Made by a program: the position numbers and the translations under genes. DNA of 64,000 nucleotides from Parasphingorhabdus litoris DSM 22379 (GTDB lineage Bacteria > Pseudomonadota > Alphaproteobacteria > Sphingomonadales > Sphingomonadaceae), in contig NZ_CP086727.1 in NCBI RefSeq assembly GCF_020906275.1, positions 1,612,001-1,676,000 on the forward strand. Direction: 5' to 3'. Positions within the stretch are counted from its first letter, which is position 1; each line of letters opens with the position of its first letter. Positions 16,674 to 25,704 of this stretch are shown here, in pieces. The notes below the pieces were generated by a model. It was not told the origin of the DNA. It saw only the letters and a list, made by a program, of their open reading frames with translations, and ran no database searches.

Positions 16674-17401
16674 CATATCTTGATCCCAATTTTGCAGACT
16701 TGACCTATGGCCCCAGCGCGACGGCGGCCAGTCAGGAAAAACTGATTGAAAGCCACTTACCGCTTGTTCGCAAACTTGCTTGGCAGGTTCATTCACGTCT
16801 TTCGACAACTGTCGAAGTCGAAGATTTGCTGCAGATTGGAATGGTTGCGCTGGTCGAAGCAGCACAAAGCTTTGAAGATCGCGGCCTTGGTTTTACCAAC
16901 TATGCGAAACTGCGAATTCGCGGTGCGATGATTGATCAATTGCGCAAGCAAAGCAGTATCAGCAGATCTGCCATGCAATTCCAAAAACAGCTGCGTGAAG
17001 TTCAAGAAGAGTTGGCGCAGAAACTGGGATATGCGCCCAGTCAATCTGAGCTGGCGGCGGCCATGGATATGGATCAGAAGAGTTTTCAAACTGCATTGCA
17101 TAATTCAGAGTCGATAGACTTGCAGTCGATGGATGAAGTTTATTCCGATCACAATATCTGGTTCTCTGACTCATCGGAAAGAGCAGATGATCGTATTGAA
17201 CGCCATCAAAAGCAGCAGAGGATTGCAGATGCCATAGATGCCTTGCCTGAACGGGATGGTTTGATCCTGCAGCTCTATTTTGTTGAGGAAATGAACCTGG
17301 AAGAAATCGGTCGTACGCTAGATATCGGCGCATCGCGTGTATGTCAGATCAAAAAGGCGGCGCTTGAAAAGCTCCACACAATGCTGGCTAAACCGCAATA
17401 G
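16670..17401 (+). CDS. fliA: RNA polymerase sigma-28 factor FliA
   Basis: 243 aa flagellar sigma factor. Region 2: LPLVRKLAWQVHSRL, VEVEDLLQIGMVALVEAAQS, FTNYAKLRIRGAMIDQLR. Region 3: EVQEELAQKLGYAPSQSELA. Region 4: LPERDGLILQLYFVEEMNLE, EIGRTLDIGASRVCQIKKAA. The start overlaps the flhA stop (ATGA), tying sigma synthesis to the sigma-54 class. It should read the flgM, fliC and fliD promoters reported here and be restrained by FlgM. Confidence 0.95.
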   Translation: MTYLDPNFADLTYGPSATAASQEKLIESHLPLVRKLAWQVHSRLSTTVEVEDLLQIGMVALVEAAQSFEDRGLGFTNYAKLRIRGAMIDQLRKQSSISRSAMQFQKQLREVQEELAQKLGYAPSQSELAAAMDMDQKSFQTALHNSESIDLQSMDEVYSDHNIWFSDSSERADDRIERHQKQQRIADAIDALPERDGLILQLYFVEEMNLEEIGRTLDIGASRVCQIKKAALEKLHTMLAKPQ

Positions 17402-17472
17402 CGGATCGAAGCAGCGCTATCTGCCACTTTGATATTCAAGAACTGAATATTTTAGAGTCCAAGAAAGGTAGC

Positions 17473-17509
17473 CACCGACGCCCATAGTGGGGTTTGATAG
17501 GCGCCGGTG
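17473..17509. terminator. Possible bidirectional terminator between fliA and fliC
   Basis: Inverted repeat CACCGACGCC (17473-17482) / GGCGCCGGTG (17500-17509), ten pairs with one mismatch and a 17-base loop, lying in the 138-base gap between the convergent fliA and fliC ends. There is no clear T-run on either side, so Rho-independent termination is uncertain. Confidence 0.35.
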
Positions 17510-17539
17510 ACCATAAGACCTGTTAAGCGGACCAGTGAC

Positions 17540-18355
17540 TTAACGGATCAAACTCAGGACGCCCTGTTGTGTCTGATTGGCCTGCGCAAGCATGGCCGTT
17601 GATGCCTGGCTCAAAATCTGTGCCTTGGCGAGGGCAGTGGTCTCACCAGAAAAGTCAACATCTTCGATCCGTGACCGGGACTCAGTGATATTGGCCAAGC
17701 GGTCATTCAGGTTAGATACGGTCGCCTGCAACCGGTTTTGCGAAGCACCCAGCGATGCCTGCGCCGTGGTCACCGCAGTCATGGCGGTATCAAGTGCTGT
17801 CAGCGCCGCGCTCGCACCAGCAACCGTGGCGATATCGAGTGTGTCAACGGACAGGTTTGCTGCTGTAACGTTAGCAAGTGTGATGGTTACAGTTTCAGCC
17901 GCTTTTGTTCCAGTCTGGATATCCAAGGTGGCATTGGTGCCATCAAGCAGAGCAACATTGTTAAAAGTGGTGCGCGAAGCCACATCATCAATTTGTTCAA
18001 TCAAGGCTGCGACCTCGACCTGTAGGTTGGCGCGGTCCGTATTGTCCAATGTGCCGTTGGCAGACTGGACAGATAATTCCCGCATCCGTTGCAACATGCT
18101 ATTGATCTCGTTCATTCCGCCTTCCGCGGTTTGAGTCAGTGAGATGCCATCTTTGGCATTGCGGTTCGCCATGTTGAGGCCGCGGATTTCCGCTGTCATG
18201 CGAGTGGCCACCGCCAGTCCAGCGGCGTCATCGCTGGCGCTGTTGATGCGGCGACCAGTTGACAAACGTTCGATAGATTTGGCGAGACTCATCTCAGCGC
18301 TATTGGCGGCGTAGTTTGTGCGTAGAGCCGCAACATTGGTTCCGATAACTGTCAT
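17540..18355 (-). CDS. fliC: Flagellin FliC (short)
   Basis: 271-aa flagellin, the filament subunit. N-terminal domain: [41 protein letters not shown]-terminal domain: [45 protein letters not shown]. The central part is only about 80 residues and Ala/Thr-rich, so the outer D2/D3 domains are essentially missing, as often in alphaproteobacteria. Only one flagellin gene is in the window. Monocistronic, with AAAGGAAA as ribosome site and a sigma-28 type promoter upstream. Confidence 0.96.
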   Translation of the reverse strand: MTVIGTNVAALRTNYAANSAEMSLAKSIERLSTGRRINSASDDAAGLAVATRMTAEIRGLNMANRNAKDGISLTQTAEGGMNEINSMLQRMRELSVQSANGTLDNTDRANLQVEVAALIEQIDDVASRTTFNNVALLDGTNATLDIQTGTKAAETVTITLANVTAANLSVDTLDIATVAGASAALTALDTAMTAVTTAQASLGASQNRLQATVSNLNDRLANITESRSRIEDVDFSGETTALAKAQILSQASTAMLAQANQTQQGVLSLIR

Positions 18356-18420
18356 ATATTTTTCCTTTCAAAAACGAACGGGTCGCCAATTGTTTCGATG
18401 AGTGGCGGCCTCATGCAGAA

Positions 18421-18447
18421 AGAACGGATCGCTTCGGATTAGGTTTA
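18421..18447 (-). promoter_or_regulatory. Sigma-28 type promoter of fliC
   Basis: On the minus strand TAAA, 15 bases, TCCGTTCT. It has the same spacing and -10 core (CCGT) as the elements before flgM and fliD. It lies about 66 bases from the fliC start codon, a normal distance for flagellin promoters. Confidence 0.55.
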
Positions 18448-18517
18448 ACGCAGGTTCCAGGCGACAGAAAAATACCGCTTTGTCAGTAGTTTGACGGTCT
18501 GGAGTCATGAAATTGAC

Positions 18518-18536
18518 TGGGCACGCAATGTGCCCA
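18518..18536. promoter_or_regulatory. Inverted repeat upstream of the fliE sigma-54 site
   Basis: TGGGCAC-GCAAT-GTGCCCA, a perfect 7-bp dyad with 5-base spacer, centred about 60 bases upstream of the -24/-12 element at 18580. Its placement suits an enhancer-type binding site for a sigma-54 activator, but it also lies behind the fliC promoter. Function is inferred only from position. Confidence 0.4.
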
Positions 18537-18579
18537 AATAAGTATCTGAAAAATAGTGATAATTGGAAATCCTATAAAA

Positions 18580-18595
18580 TGGCATAGCGATTGCA
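18580..18595 (+). promoter_or_regulatory. Sigma-54 type promoter of the fliE-fliR-flhB operon
   Basis: TGGCATAGCGATTGCA keeps the essential GG-N10-GC spacing and 10 of 12 fixed consensus positions. The predicted start, near 18606, would give a leader of about 365 bases before fliE, far longer than those of flgB and flhA. No better match lies closer to fliE. Confidence 0.6.
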
Positions 18596-18606
18596 AAGTC
18601 ATCTTC

Positions 18607-18638
18607 AGCCGCATTTCGAGTTTCAGTTGCGGCTTTTT
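18607..18638 (+). terminator. Terminator-like hairpin at the start of the fliE leader
   Basis: AGCCGCA (18607-18613) and TGCGGCT (18628-18634) pair perfectly over 7 bases around a 14-base loop and run into TTTTT. It has the form of an intrinsic terminator on the plus strand and lies at the predicted transcription start of the sigma-54 promoter. It may end read-through from further upstream, act as an attenuator, or cap the 5' end of the leader. Confidence 0.5.
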
Positions 18639-18854
18639 GGACCAGATATTGGGGAAGATGATGACTGGAATTATGGTGAGTTTTGCAACGTTTGCGGACA
18701 GGATTTCAATTCAATCTTGCCTCCTTCGCTTGCAAAAATTCAGCGGTCTTGTCGAAAATCATGTGCACAAATTTTATTCCCACATGGGTGCATATATTTT
18801 TCACAAGGCAGAACCAAACCACCATCGCCATTGCATCTCTTATTCCGATAGGTG

Positions 18855-18950
18855 CTCGCCCGCACTGGTCCGGGTGAGCCATGGCCTGCCGCTGCATATT
18901 GCGTCCCTTTCACCAAAATGCCCCTTGGTGCGAGTGCAATATGCAGCGGA
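18855..18950 (+). ncRNA. Structured fliE leader: two strong hairpins
   Basis: Part of the 617-base gap between fliC and fliE, which otherwise shows no convincing gene. Hairpin 1: GCTCGCCCG (18855-18863) with CGGGTGAGC (18872-18880), 9 pairs including one G-U. Hairpin 2: CCGCTGCATATTGC (18890-18903) with GCAATATGCAGCGG (18937-18950), 14 perfect pairs, enclosing an inner stem CACCAA/TTGGTG (18912-18917, 18926-18931). They end 22 bases before the fliE start, so they could control translation of the operon or form a separate small RNA. Structure is read directly; role is inferred. Confidence 0.5.
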
Positions 18951-18972
18951 TCTGGCGAAGGATGTTTGAGCT

Positions 18973-19308
18973 ATGAAGATGATCGACACTGCCGGAGTCA
19001 TGGCTATGCGCCAGGACATAATCTCGCAAAATGAAGTGTTGCGCAAAACGATCTTGCCCAATGCTGCCGATGGAACGGCTGCTGTTCAGAAAAATTTTGG
19101 CGATGCGATGAGCGCCGCCTTTCATCAGATCAGCGATCTGCAGCATGCCGCTGGTGACCTCACGCAGGATTACACCATGGGTAAGACGACCGATATCGCG
19201 GGCGTTATGATGGCGCGGCAAAAATCGTCATTGGGCTTCGAGCTTACACTTCAGGTCCGCAACAAGCTGCTCAAAGCCTATCAAGACATTATGAGCATGC
19301 CGGTGTGA
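18973..19308 (+). CDS. fliE: Flagellar basal-body protein FliE
   Basis: 111 aa, the junction between the MS-ring and the rod. VQKNFGDAMSAAFHQISDLQ and DIAGVMMARQKSSLGFELTL with QVRNKLLKAYQDIMSMPV are the family's conserved C-terminal helices. Start at ATG 18973 with GAAGGA about 15 bases upstream; an ATG two codons later is possible. First gene of the long fli operon. Confidence 0.93.
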   Translation: MKMIDTAGVMAMRQDIISQNEVLRKTILPNAADGTAAVQKNFGDAMSAAFHQISDLQHAAGDLTQDYTMGKTTDIAGVMMARQKSSLGFELTLQVRNKLLKAYQDIMSMPV

Positions 19309-19309
19309 T

Positions 19310-21034
19310 ATGAACGAACTCAGTCTCACTACCGATCAGCAGATTGATCAACCGATTCAGGATCTGACCCCTGTTTGGCGAGCTAAGGGTTCGGCAAACG
19401 ACACAAGTCTCCGTGAACGATTACAGGCGTTTGTTAAACAACCTGCCGTTTCCCGGGCTTGGCCATGGCTGGCATTGCTTGCTGTGGTTGTTTTGGCCGC
19501 GATTTTATGGCTGGCGCTGCGCGATCCGCCGCAACGTGACTTGTTTCGTGGTCTTCCAGAATCGGACAAAGCCGCAGTTGTTGAGGCGTTACAGCAATCC
19601 AATATCCGATATAATATTGACCAATCGACCGGCACATTGACCGTGTCTCAAGATGACTATCATCGGGCCAGAATTGCACTGGCATCACAAAATCTTCCCA
19701 GGTCCGCGCCGGATGGCGACAGTTTGATCACGGCAATGCCGATGGGAGCAAGCCGGGCGGTGGAAAATGAAAAGCTCCGTGCCGCACGCGAACTAGATTT
19801 GGCGCGGACGATTGAGGCTATGGACAATATCGCATCCGCGCGTGTTCACCTTGCGGTGGAAGCTCCAAGCATATTTGTGCGGGATCGCGCTGAACCATCC
19901 GCATCTGTAATGCTCACACTGGTGGGCGAAAGCCGGTTGAGCGAAGCGCAAGTGCAGTCGATCACCTATTTGGTGGCAAGCTCTGTTCCAGGCCTCTTGT
20001 CAGAGGCCGTGAGCGTGGTTGATCAAAATGGTCGACTGATGTCGCGTCAAGGATCAAGTGCATCCGATCAGGTCGAACAGAATCTTTTGGTGCAAGCGCA
20101 GGTTGAAGAAAGATACCGCCGCACGATTACGTCGCTGCTGACGCCAATGATTGGTGCCGATAATTTTACCACCGAAGTAACAGCGGAGATGGACTTTTCT
20201 GAAAATCAGGCAACCCGCGAAAGCTTCCCAAAGGAAGATGCGCGTATCCGTGCGGAACAGGGGAGTTGGTCCAATGAGCCTGGGCAGCGTCCTGGCTATG
20301 GTATTCCCGGCGCACTTGCCAATCGTCCGCCAGAAGAACCGGAATTGACCGATGAGTTTCAAGGTGATGATGGTCCTGAGGAAACGGAGGAAACAAGCCG
20401 CACATCGGAAAAATTTGCGCGCCAATTTGAACTGGGCAGAGAAGTCTCGGTAACCAGGCAAGCCACCGGAATGTTGAAGCGCTTGTCAGTTGCGGTCGCA
20501 CTCCGTTCGCCAATGGGAAAGGCTCAACGCTCACCAGAAGAGCTGGCGGCCGTGGAGGCCTTGGTTAAAGGAGCCATCGGTTTTCAGGAGCAACGCGGTG
20601 ACGTTGTCGCAATTGAGGCCCGTACATTCCAGCCTGTGGAAAAGACCGTGGAAAACTGGTGGGAAGCAAGCTGGGTTTCGCTGCTGGTGCGCAATATCTC
20701 CGCATTGCTCGTAGCGCTCGCATTGATCTTCGGCATCGGGCGACCGCTCCTTAAAAGGATCCGTGCTAACAATGCTGTCTCTTCTGACGCAGAGCGACTG
20801 CAATTGGCATCGGAAATTGGCGAGCAATCGCACCGTGACGATGCAGTGGCAGAGCAGCCTGTAGACCCGGTTTCGCTGGATATGATCAGTTCAGCCGATG
20901 GCTATGCAGAGCGCGCAACATTGATTCAGGATTTCGTGCGGCAAAATCCTGATCATGCTGCGCTGACGGTGCAGGATTTACTGGCCGAAACCGATACAGA
21001 TCAAAGCGCTGGAAAGGATGGGACCAATGGCTGA
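19310..21034 (+). CDS. fliF: Flagellar MS-ring protein FliF
   Basis: 574 aa. Inner-membrane ring with two transmembrane segments (WLALLAVVVLAAILWLAL near residue 48 and LLVRNISALLVALALIFG near 463). Between them is the YscJ-like ring-building region (DLFRGLPESDKAAVVEALQQ, ARVHLAVEAPSIFVRDRAEP, ASVMLTL). The cytoplasmic tail binds FliG, whose gene overlaps. Length is typical. Confidence 0.95.
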   Translation: MNELSLTTDQQIDQPIQDLTPVWRAKGSANDTSLRERLQAFVKQPAVSRAWPWLALLAVVVLAAILWLALRDPPQRDLFRGLPESDKAAVVEALQQSNIRYNIDQSTGTLTVSQDDYHRARIALASQNLPRSAPDGDSLITAMPMGASRAVENEKLRAARELDLARTIEAMDNIASARVHLAVEAPSIFVRDRAEPSASVMLTLVGESRLSEAQVQSITYLVASSVPGLLSEAVSVVDQNGRLMSRQGSSASDQVEQNLLVQAQVEERYRRTITSLLTPMIGADNFTTEVTAEMDFSENQATRESFPKEDARIRAEQGSWSNEPGQRPGYGIPGALANRPPEEPELTDEFQGDDGPEETEETSRTSEKFARQFELGREVSVTRQATGMLKRLSVAVALRSPMGKAQRSPEELAAVEALVKGAIGFQEQRGDVVAIEARTFQPVEKTVENWWEASWVSLLVRNISALLVALALIFGIGRPLLKRIRANNAVSSDAERLQLASEIGEQSHRDDAVAEQPVDPVSLDMISSADGYAERATLIQDFVRQNPDHAALTVQDLLAETDTDQSAGKDGTNG

Positions 21035-22100
21035 TCCCGTCACTGATGCTATAGTTCCCACATCCAACTTACCAGAACCCCAGACGGCAGATATTGCCTC
21101 ATGGTCGGGTAGTGAAATTGCAGCGATTTTGCTGATGACTTTTGGCGAAGATGAGGCTGCGGATATCCTGTCGCGTTTGCGTCCACCAGAAGTACAGAGC
21201 CTGGGTGCGGCGATGTTAAGCATTAGCAAAGTTGGCGAAGATGATGTGAACTTCGTTTTTGACCGCTTTGTTCAGCAAGCGCGCAGCCGAACCAGTATCG
21301 GTTATCGCGCGCATAAACAGATATCGACTATGATGGACAAGGCTTTTGGTCCTGGCCGCGCCGCCAATTTATTGACACGGATCGCCCCGCATCAATCGCG
21401 ATCAGATCTGAGTCATCTGCACCGTCAGCTGGACTGGATGTCAGCAGATGAAATTGCCAATATGGTCGAGGATGAACATCCTCAGATGGTGGCTGTAATC
21501 CTGTCTTTTCTGGAACCAGATGTCGCGGGAGATGTACTGCAGAAACTGCCAAGCGACATACAGGATGATATTATATTTCGGGTAGCAAATATGGGACCTG
21601 TGGGAACGCAGGCGCTGGCAGATATCGAAGCCTTGATTGCGCGTCAGTCTCAGATACCCGCAACCACAGCCATTCAAAAATCCGGCGGCGCTAGTGATGC
21701 AGCCGCTATTGTGAACAATGTCGAAAAGCCAATCGAACAGCGGATCATCAAAGCGTTGCTGAAGCGCGACAAGACACTGGGAAGAAAAGTTGAAGAAGAG
21801 ATGTTCGTCTTCAGCGATATGATCAGTTTGGAAGACAAAAGCCTGGCGATGGTATTGCGGTTGATCGAAAACGCTATTCTGGTTCTGGCCATCAAAGGCG
21901 CGGATCCTGAACTTGCAGCAAAGATGTTTGGCTGCATGTCAAAGCGGGCCGCGCAATCAATCGAAGACGAAATTGCGGACATGGGACCAGTTTCAAAGGA
22001 AGATGTGACCGCTGCCCAGAAACGGGTTGTCGCGCAAGCCCGTATACTAGCGGAAGAAGGAAAGATCGTTTTGGGAGGACAGAATGATGAATTTGTCTGA
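21027..22100 (+). CDS. fliG: Flagellar motor switch protein FliG
   Basis: 357 aa from ATG 21027, chosen because GGAAAGG lies 9 bases upstream; ATG 21018 is too close to it. FliG couples rotor to stator. The middle domain has the EHPQ motif (VEDEHPQMVAVILSFLEPDV), and the C-terminal torque helix retains Lys (AIKGA), Arg (CMSKRAAQ) and an acidic pair (SIEDEI); the Arg found in E. coli GPVR is Ser here (GPVS). Overlaps fliF by 8 bases and fliH by 17. Confidence 0.95.
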   Translation: MADPVTDAIVPTSNLPEPQTADIASWSGSEIAAILLMTFGEDEAADILSRLRPPEVQSLGAAMLSISKVGEDDVNFVFDRFVQQARSRTSIGYRAHKQISTMMDKAFGPGRAANLLTRIAPHQSRSDLSHLHRQLDWMSADEIANMVEDEHPQMVAVILSFLEPDVAGDVLQKLPSDIQDDIIFRVANMGPVGTQALADIEALIARQSQIPATTAIQKSGGASDAAAIVNNVEKPIEQRIIKALLKRDKTLGRKVEEEMFVFSDMISLEDKSLAMVLRLIENAILVLAIKGADPELAAKMFGCMSKRAAQSIEDEIADMGPVSKEDVTAAQKRVVAQARILAEEGKIVLGGQNDEFV

Positions 22101-22737
22101 CGACGATTTTTCCACATCACAAGTGGTGAGCAATTTTAGCGAGACTGATTTTTCGCAGCGGTTTGATGAGGGCTTTTATCCGAAATATGATTGGCGCTGC
22201 AACCATGAAGAAGCGTTGGAAGAGGAGATTGTCGAACAACCCGCGGAGCCAACCGAGAATGTAATCAATCAGCAAGTCACAGAGGCTTATGCGCAAGGCT
22301 ATTTGAACGGACAGCAAGCGGCGATGGTCCATCATGACTATCGTGATGAAGCCAAAGCCAGCTTGGCAGCTGCGCTCAATCGGTTGAAGGTCGTCAATGA
22401 AGATAGGCTTGCCAAACCATTATGGGAAACAATTCTGGCTTTGTTCGAAAAGGCCGTTGGGCATGTAGCGGCTGACCGGGAGCTGGTGCAAAGACGATGC
22501 GATGCCGCGGTCGCTCTATTGCAAGAGGCTATTGGAGAGCCTTGCTTATATGTTGCAGCAAGCGATGCAGATATTTTGAAGGATTATGACTGCGATATCC
22601 GCGTTGAGACTGACAGCACATTATTGCCTGGTTCCGTTCGTCTCATCCATGCAGAAGGGCAAGTCATATCCGGCACAGCTGCGATTGCGCATGCGATTGA
22701 GTCTAGAATTGAGTCAGCGGAGTGCGGCTCATGCTAG
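22084..22737 (+). CDS. fliH: Flagellar export ATPase regulator FliH
   Basis: 217 aa, by position and by features the FliH stalk protein that holds FliI at the export gate: an acidic N-terminus, a helical middle with AQGYLNGQQAA, and a C-terminal domain with ETILALFEKAVGHVAADREL and VRLIHAEGQVISGTAAIAHA. Sequence conservation of FliH is low in general, so the order fliG-fliH-fliI carries weight. Overlaps its neighbours at both ends. Confidence 0.85.
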   Translation: MMNLSDDDFSTSQVVSNFSETDFSQRFDEGFYPKYDWRCNHEEALEEEIVEQPAEPTENVINQQVTEAYAQGYLNGQQAAMVHHDYRDEAKASLAAALNRLKVVNEDRLAKPLWETILALFEKAVGHVAADRELVQRRCDAAVALLQEAIGEPCLYVAASDADILKDYDCDIRVETDSTLLPGSVRLIHAEGQVISGTAAIAHAIESRIESAECGSC

Positions 22738-24062
22738 ATATCGAATATGATCGGCTTGCACGGCTTTTGCTGGAAACAGGGGCCATTACTCCAGGCCCTG
22801 AAAAATGGGGTAAGGTAAGAGCCTATTCCAGTGGATTGTTGCACGCCTGCGGTTTTAATTATCCGGTTGGTTCCGGTGCGCAGATCGAGTCCGAGAACGG
22901 GCGGTATATTGGCGCTGAAATCGTTGGCTTTGACGCCGAGATGACGATGCTGGCACCGTTCGATCAACACATCGATATCAGCGTCGACGCCTGCGTTCGA
23001 CCAACTTCACAAGCACCGATGGTAGCTGCGGGTCGCACATTGCTGGGACGTATCATCGATCCTTTGGGGCGGCCGTTGGACGACAATGGGCCCATCCGTA
23101 CCGATGCACAATGGCCCTTGATGACCAAGCCGGCAAACATCTTGAACCGTGGTCGTATAACGCGGCCTCTGGATGTCGGTGTGCAGGCGATAAACGCACT
23201 TTTGCCTGTTGGATGTGGGCAACGTCTGGCGCTTATCGCAGGATCTGGTGTCGGAAAAACCGTACTGATGCGACAGCTGACAGCCGGTACGCAGGCGGAT
23301 GTAATTGTTGTCGGCTTGATCGGAGAACGTGCGCGCGAGGTCAGTGATTTCGTTGCGGCAAGTCGGGAGACCGAGATTGCCCATAAAACGGTAATCGTTG
23401 CCGTGCCAGCCGATCATAGTCCGATTTTGAGGATCCGAGCGGCGCAAAGAGCGGCCGCTGTTGCCGAGTATTTTCGATCGGAAGGCAAGAATGTGCTGTT
23501 GGTAATCGACAGCCTGACTCGCATTGCACATGCTCAGCGTGAAATAGGACTGGCCGCTGGTGAGCCGCCAACTATGAAAGGTTATCCGCCCAGCGCCATA
23601 GCGCTTATTCCGCAGCTGCTGGAGCGCGCGGGATGCGATAGCGCAACAGCAGGTTCCATCACTGCCCTCTACACGGTGTTAGCGGATGGCGATGATCTCG
23701 ACGATCCGATTGTTGATGCCGCGCGCGCTATTGCGGATGGCCATATTGTCTTGTCACGCGAGTTGGCCGAGCAGGGGGTCTTTCCGGCCATTGATGTTGG
23801 CAAGTCCGTAAGCCGCGTCGCTCAGGATATCATTGCGAAAGACCATGCAGTTGCATTGCAGGCCTTTCGATCCCTTTGGAGCCGCTATACTGAAAATCGT
23901 GATTTGATCACCATGGGCGCCTATCGATCTGGTAGCGATGATCTGCTGGATGAAGCCATCGCCCGGCGTCCAGAACAAATTCAATTTTTGCAACAGGCTG
24001 TCGAAGTCCAAATCAGCCGCGAAAATTCGGTTCGCAAACTTGTTGAGGATTTTGGATCATGA
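22731..24062 (+). CDS. fliI: Flagellum-specific ATP synthase FliI
   Basis: 443 aa from ATG 22731, which overlaps the fliH stop; the in-frame GTG at 22722 is less likely. ATPase that energises type III export. Walker A GSGVGKT near residue 171, Walker B with NVLLVIDSLTRIAHAQREIG, and the family loop PPTMKGYPPSAIALIPQLLE are all intact. Followed by fliJ with a 4-base overlap. Confidence 0.96.
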   Translation: MLDIEYDRLARLLLETGAITPGPEKWGKVRAYSSGLLHACGFNYPVGSGAQIESENGRYIGAEIVGFDAEMTMLAPFDQHIDISVDACVRPTSQAPMVAAGRTLLGRIIDPLGRPLDDNGPIRTDAQWPLMTKPANILNRGRITRPLDVGVQAINALLPVGCGQRLALIAGSGVGKTVLMRQLTAGTQADVIVVGLIGERAREVSDFVAASRETEIAHKTVIVAVPADHSPILRIRAAQRAAAVAEYFRSEGKNVLLVIDSLTRIAHAQREIGLAAGEPPTMKGYPPSAIALIPQLLERAGCDSATAGSITALYTVLADGDDLDDPIVDAARAIADGHIVLSRELAEQGVFPAIDVGKSVSRVAQDIIAKDHAVALQAFRSLWSRYTENRDLITMGAYRSGSDDLLDEAIARRPEQIQFLQQAVEVQISRENSVRKLVEDFGS

Positions 24063-24493
24063 GTGACTTGCGATCCAAAAAGAGGGTGCTGGGTATTTGT
24101 CGTCTGCAATCCAAAATGATGCGACACCATCTTGCGCTGACTGAAACGAAGGCTGCGCAACTGGAACAATCGCGCGCGCAGATTCTCGCAATGGCTGATG
24201 ATATGTTCGCTTTGGCTGCTTGCAATCAATCTGAGCTTCTCGCTTCTCAGCTGGAATTTGGTCATCGCTTGATTGCTCTAAATCATATCCAAAAACGAAA
24301 AATTGCAGAGGTTGAAGAATCTTCTGCTCTGCTGCGATCATCTGTTCATCGGTCTAAGCTTCGCGAAGAGCATGCGGCCTCCAATCTCCGCCAGGCTGAA
24401 AAGTTTCAACATCAAAAACGCGCCGATAGGCACCTGCGCCAGATGAGCAAACCGGATCTCGCGATCACCCGTTTCAGGAAAGGAGTGTCATGA
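24059..24493 (+). CDS. fliJ: FliJ-like flagellar export stalk protein
   Basis: 144 aa, strongly helical and charged, consistent with the long antiparallel coiled coil of FliJ (LTETKAAQLEQSRAQILAMA; KRKIAEVEESSALLRSSVHR). Position between fliI and fliK, with 4-base overlaps on both sides, is the main evidence, since FliJ sequences are poorly conserved. Confidence 0.75.
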   Translation: MSDLRSKKRVLGICRLQSKMMRHHLALTETKAAQLEQSRAQILAMADDMFALAACNQSELLASQLEFGHRLIALNHIQKRKIAEVEESSALLRSSVHRSKLREEHAASNLRQAEKFQHQKRADRHLRQMSKPDLAITRFRKGVS

Positions 24494-25677
24494 TGAACGA
24501 CCTGTTCCGCCTATTCGAAAATTTCGGTCCAAAGACAATCAAGGTGGCGCACCCGCAAGTATCTGATTCTCTTCAAGAGCAAGCATTTGAATTGCGCTTT
24601 GCGGATGCCTCATCGGCGATGGATGAAGCGTTGTTTGATGATGAACCGTTGGCTGCGATGGTGACCGGACAGGAAAAGGTTGATCGATTATCGTCCGAGT
24701 TGTCTTTCCAGCCCGAGGGCATTGGAAACGCTGACCAGTCGTTTGCTCAGTCCGTCATCGCAGGAGCGAGTGATGTCTCAGCAATAGCTCCTGATGAGGA
24801 GATGAAATCAGCAGAGAAGTTGCAACATTCAGCGACAAAGACTGATGATTTTGGGGATCAGAATTTGAGACTGGCTCTGGCAGACGCCACAAAGACTTTG
24901 TATTCGGAAAAGATACTTTCGCCGCTTCTGTTAAGGGAACCAACCATTGCAAGCAGTTCTGATGAAGCAGACGCAGCTTCATCATTAGGACCAGTTTTTC
25001 CCGCAGGGACAAAGACACTTTCGGGCAATCGCGTTGAACAGATCATAACCCAAGAAACAATAAAAGGATTGGCTGCATTAGATGATGGAACGTCTCTCCC
25101 AGCAAGAACTTTCGATTCCGCCAATATCAGCATGCCGTCAGCGCAATCAGCAGCGCATTTTTCGGCAATGGAGATTGCTGGTCTTTCGCAAAAGGCTGCC
25201 AGAACTGGTACTGTAATAGCAACGCCCTTAGACACGCTGGATATCGAAACGGGTGATCAATGGATCGGTCGATTGGGGATGGAAGTCAGCAGGCTAGCCG
25301 GCGAAAAGACAACACTCAGCTTTCAATTGAAGCCAAATAATCTCGGTAAATTGCAGGTTGAAATAACCTCTGATGGTGCAGGGAATATTGTACGTCTGGA
25401 GACGGAAAGTGAAACGGCCAGGCAGCTAATAGTCGGAGCGCAAGGCCGATTGGAACAGGACATCCGGCTTGGCGGTTCAAAACTGGTGCGCGTCGATGTC
25501 ACCTCACAAGAACAGTCGCAACCACAGACAGGCGATCACAATGCGGATTCGCAGGCTCGCAGACCCGCTGCAGAGCAGCGTGGATATGGAGTCTCTGAAG
25601 GCTCTCTTGTTGAGCCGGTCACATTGCCCGCGTTCGGCTCAAAATTCGGTTCTCAATTTGGCGAACGATACGCGTGA
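24490..25677 (+). CDS. fliK: Flagellar hook-length control protein FliK
   Basis: 395 aa. Long low-complexity, Ser/Ala/Asp-rich N-terminal part (the secreted ruler) and a compact C-terminal domain from about residue 250: TLSFQLKPNNLGKLQVEITS is the family's characteristic L-P-x-x-L-G-x-L-x-V segment, and it switches FlhB specificity. The ATGA overlap with fliJ fixes the start. Confidence 0.87.
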   Translation: MMNDLFRLFENFGPKTIKVAHPQVSDSLQEQAFELRFADASSAMDEALFDDEPLAAMVTGQEKVDRLSSELSFQPEGIGNADQSFAQSVIAGASDVSAIAPDEEMKSAEKLQHSATKTDDFGDQNLRLALADATKTLYSEKILSPLLLREPTIASSSDEADAASSLGPVFPAGTKTLSGNRVEQIITQETIKGLAALDDGTSLPARTFDSANISMPSAQSAAHFSAMEIAGLSQKAARTGTVIATPLDTLDIETGDQWIGRLGMEVSRLAGEKTTLSFQLKPNNLGKLQVEITSDGAGNIVRLETESETARQLIVGAQGRLEQDIRLGGSKLVRVDVTSQEQSQPQTGDHNADSQARRPAAEQRGYGVSEGSLVEPVTLPAFGSKFGSQFGERYA

Positions 25678-25704
25678 TCCTGTAACAGATTATCGGAGAA
25701 TTTT

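Noticed and set aside
18556..18969. 137-codon open frame in the fliC-fliE gap
   Set aside because: It covers the hairpin arms, is rich in His/Ser/Cys with no domain or ribosome site, and runs up to the fliE start region; it looks like a by-product of structured leader DNA.
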